In this document: in pieces, positions 62,128 to 64,000 of the stretch | How the letters are laid out: each line of letters starts with the position of its first letter | Position numbering within the stretch: position 1 is the first letter of the stretch | Source: an uncultured Winogradskyella sp. | Lineage (GTDB): Bacteria > Bacteroidota > Bacteroidia > Flavobacteriales > Flavobacteriaceae | NCBI RefSeq assembly: GCF_947495255.1 | Contig: NZ_CANLYI010000004.1 | Location: forward strand, 124,001 to 188,000 | DNA length: 64,000 nucleotides | Reading direction: 5' to 3' | Notes under the pieces: model-generated | Databases searched by the model: none | What the model was told of the DNA's origin: nothing | Seen by the model: only the letters and a program-made list of their open reading frames with translations | Translations under genes and position numbers: made by a program

Positions 62128-63726
62128 TTATAACTTTGAAGCCATAATTAAAGCATTATAAGCATTAACTATTCTTCCGGTTTTAGACAATTCTGAAAAT
62201 GGTTTCACATCAGAAGCATCACCACCTACAACTACTTTAGTTGTTAATGCTAAGCCAGATTCTAAAATCACTTGTTTTACCTGAGAAGCAGTTAATTTTG
62301 GATAATAAGAACGCACTAAAGCTGCAACACCAGCAACGGCAGGAGAAGCCATAGAAGTTCCACTTATACTCTTATAATCGTTTTCTGGGAATGTAGAATA
62401 AATAGCAGAACCTGGAGCAAATACATCTACGTTGTTTTTTCCGTAGTTAGAAAAACTAGAAACTAATTTAGATCCGTATTTAGATGTTAAAGAACCCACT
62501 CTAATGTACGTATTTGAAATCTCTACGAAATCAACATTATCATCAGGGAAATTAGGTTCAACATCTATGTTTTCACTAGAGTTACCTGCTGCATGTACAA
62601 ATACAACATCGTTATCTGAAGCATATTTTATAGCATCTCTTACCCATTGAGAATGTGGAGAAAAAGATTTACCAAAACTACCGTTAATTACTTTTGCACC
62701 ATTATCTACAGCGTAACGTATTGCTAAGGCAACATCTTTATCATATTCATCGCCATTTGGTACAGCTCTAACAGACATAATTTGTACATTGTTTGCTACA
62801 CCATTTGCACCTAAACCATTGTTACGTTCTGCACCAATAATACCAGCAACGTGTGTTCCATGAGATTCAGATTTTTTTACAGGTTTAACGTTTCCGTTAC
62901 CATAACCTTTATCAGATAAATCGTTAATATCGTCTCCAGTTTTACGACCATTAAAGTCTTTATTTAAGTTAAAGTTTAAACGTTCGTTAATACTTTCTAA
63001 TGCACCATCAATTTCTACAGTAGCTTCTGCTAAAGTTAAACCATTATCGTTCATACCTTGTGCTACTTGAATAGCTTGCGCTAAAGTTTCATCTTCAGTT
63101 TCTACAGTATTAACTTCTTTAATCGTATAATCACTTTTTCCGAAGTGTTTAGTTAAAGTTTTATGTGCATTTTTTACAGCTTGTGCAATTTGATCGTACT
63201 GTGTTTTACGACCTGTCCATAATTGGTAATCTTTATCGTACTGTGCTTTTGCAGCAGTAAAACTTGGGTTAGAGGTATCACCAGAAGCTAAAATACGTAC
63301 AAATTCTAATTGCTCATCGTAAGCATCTCCTAAGAAATTCCATCCATGGATATCATCTACATAACCATTTTTGTCATCATCAATACCATTGTTTGGTATT
63401 TCTCCTTTGTTTGTCCAGATAACACCATCTAAATCTTCATGATCAATATCAATACCAGAATCTATAACGGCAACAATTACAGTTTTACCTTTTTTATTAT
63501 TAATGATTTCAGCATAAGCTTTATCAACACTCATACCAGGAATCGTATCTTTTACAAGATCTAAATGTCCCCAATTATTCTTTTCTGCATCTGTTAGTTC
63601 TGTTACTTTTAACGGTGAAGTATCTATATTTTCAATTGGAGTAGAAATAATATCTCCTGTACCACAACCGAAAAATAGTGTTCCCGCAAATCCTAAGTAA
63701 GCAACTAGTTTGTAATTAAATTTCAT
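62128..63726 (-). CDS. S8 family subtilisin-like serine protease, lipoprotein
   Basis: A 532-residue protein with signal MKFNYKLVAYLGFAGTLFFGCGT (lipobox FFGC). The triad is Asp89 (VIDSGIDIDHEDL), His289 (ESHGTHVAGIIGA) and Ser458 (SISGTSMASPAVAG), with the oxyanion Asn in HAAGNSSE. The Asp and His are about 200 residues apart, far more than in subtilisin, because of an inserted charged helical segment (about 150-270). It probably degrades proteins at the cell surface. It is upstream of the M1 gene and 18 bases from the partial MBL gene on the same strand. Confidence 0.92.
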   Translation of the reverse strand: MKFNYKLVAYLGFAGTLFFGCGTGDIISTPIENIDTSPLKVTELTDAEKNNWGHLDLVKDTIPGMSVDKAYAEIINNKKGKTVIVAVIDSGIDIDHEDLDGVIWTNKGEIPNNGIDDDKNGYVDDIHGWNFLGDAYDEQLEFVRILASGDTSNPSFTAAKAQYDKDYQLWTGRKTQYDQIAQAVKNAHKTLTKHFGKSDYTIKEVNTVETEDETLAQAIQVAQGMNDNGLTLAEATVEIDGALESINERLNFNLNKDFNGRKTGDDINDLSDKGYGNGNVKPVKKSESHGTHVAGIIGAERNNGLGANGVANNVQIMSVRAVPNGDEYDKDVALAIRYAVDNGAKVINGSFGKSFSPHSQWVRDAIKYASDNDVVFVHAAGNSSENIDVEPNFPDDNVDFVEISNTYIRVGSLTSKYGSKLVSSFSNYGKNNVDVFAPGSAIYSTFPENDYKSISGTSMASPAVAGVAALVRSYYPKLTASQVKQVILESGLALTTKVVVGGDASDVKPFSELSKTGRIVNAYNALIMASKL

Positions 63727-63744
63727 TTTTTTTGTTTTAAAGCT

Positions 63745-64000
63745 TTAGTTAAATAGTGAGTTTGTTGTAAATGTTTCGTTTAGTCGTACACCTTTTTCAG
63801 TGTGTTTAACTGTTATAATTTCGTTATGAGCATCGTGTTCTAAAAACAGATAGAAGTTGTTATCTGCAGCCATGTTCAAAAATAATTCTTTTTCGTCTAA
63901 TGTTAATAAGGGTCTTGTATCATAACCCATTACAAACGGTAACGGTAAATGACCAACAGTTGGCAATAAATCTGCCATAAAACAAATGGTTTTTCCTTTG
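63745..64000 (-). CDS. MBL-fold metallo-hydrolase (partial, N-terminus off window)
   Basis: The track ORF starts at an internal Met (63978), but the frame stays open to base 64000, giving KGKTICFMADLLPTVGHLPLPFVMGYDTRPLLTLDEK before the stop at 63745. This is the C-terminal end of a metallo-beta-lactamase-fold hydrolase; ADLLPTVGHLPLPFVMGYD is a typical C-terminal segment with its metal-ligand Asp. The zinc-binding HxHxDH part is outside the window. It ends 18 bases before the S8 protease gene start, so the three genes may form one operon. Confidence 0.8.
   Translation of the reverse strand, partial: KGKTICFMADLLPTVGHLPLPFVMGYDTRPLLTLDEKELFLNMAADNNFYLFLEHDAHNEIITVKHTEKGVRLNETFTTNSLFN

Noticed and set aside
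1-64000. CRISPR array, insertion sequences, prophage genes or rRNA
   Set aside because: No regularly spaced repeat, transposase, integrase, phage structural gene or rRNA-like sequence was seen on either strand.

Overview
The window looks like a chromosomal segment from a marine-type member of the Flavobacteriaceae (Bacteroidota). The support is very low GC, promoters of the TTG-N19-TAnnTTTG type instead of sigma70 -35/-10 boxes, lipoproteins with short LSCG-type signals, and lineage-typical genes (DUF4175 protein beside ybeY and mnmG, DUF4837 lipoprotein, GH3-family enzyme, GldL-motif membrane protein, DUF2807 protein). No insertion sequence, prophage, CRISPR array or rRNA operon was seen. 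One tRNA (Cys) is present. Genus and species cannot be fixed from the sequence alone.

Region 1 to 18.5 kb is a cell-surface polysaccharide locus. A tightly overlapping minus-strand operon (about 10.9 kb down to beyond base 1) carries a lipoprotein, an HMGL-type aldolase fused to a second domain, an acylneuraminate-type cytidylyltransferase, a HAD phosphatase, a Wzx-type flippase, a polysialyltransferase-like enzyme, three polymerase/ligase-like membrane proteins and two glycosyltransferases. Aldolase, phosphatase, CMP-transferase and a glycosyltransferase with the EEG and HP motifs together suggest a pathway that makes and transfers a CMP-activated 2-keto sugar acid, probably not a standard sialic acid route. 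A divergent plus-strand pair (MBOAT acyltransferase and AlgJ/AlgX-like protein) probably O-acetylates the polymer. A second minus-strand group, rfbDCAB plus a Wzz-like protein, supplies dTDP-L-rhamnose and chain-length control.

Region 18.5 to 52.3 kb is mostly core and envelope genes: a DUF6909-like protein with a nucleoside-phosphorylase-like C-terminus, GH3 enzyme, M23 peptidase, TatA, lytic transglycosylase, pgk, holB, OmpH/Skp-like lipoprotein, mnmG, ybeY, the giant DUF4175 protein, gltX and glnS, folB, tRNA-Cys, LysE-type transporter, YbjQ and RNase R. Two parS-like 16-mers flank mnmG.

The 0.9 kb gap at 52.3 to 53.2 kb between divergent rnr and rpiB is the only long non-coding stretch. 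It is extremely AT-rich and holds a cluster of DnaA-box-like 9-mers, and with the parS-like sites 20 kb away it is a candidate replication origin.

Region 53.2 to 64 kb contains a zero-spacing rpiB / cation-diffusion transporter / acetyltransferase operon, a double-OmpA-domain protein, an S41 C-terminal processing protease with rnpA, a large hypothetical with C-terminal MORN/YwqK-like repeats, and three degradative or hydrolytic genes (M1 aminopeptidase, S8 subtilisin-like protease, and a partial metallo-beta-lactamase-fold hydrolase cut by the window end).
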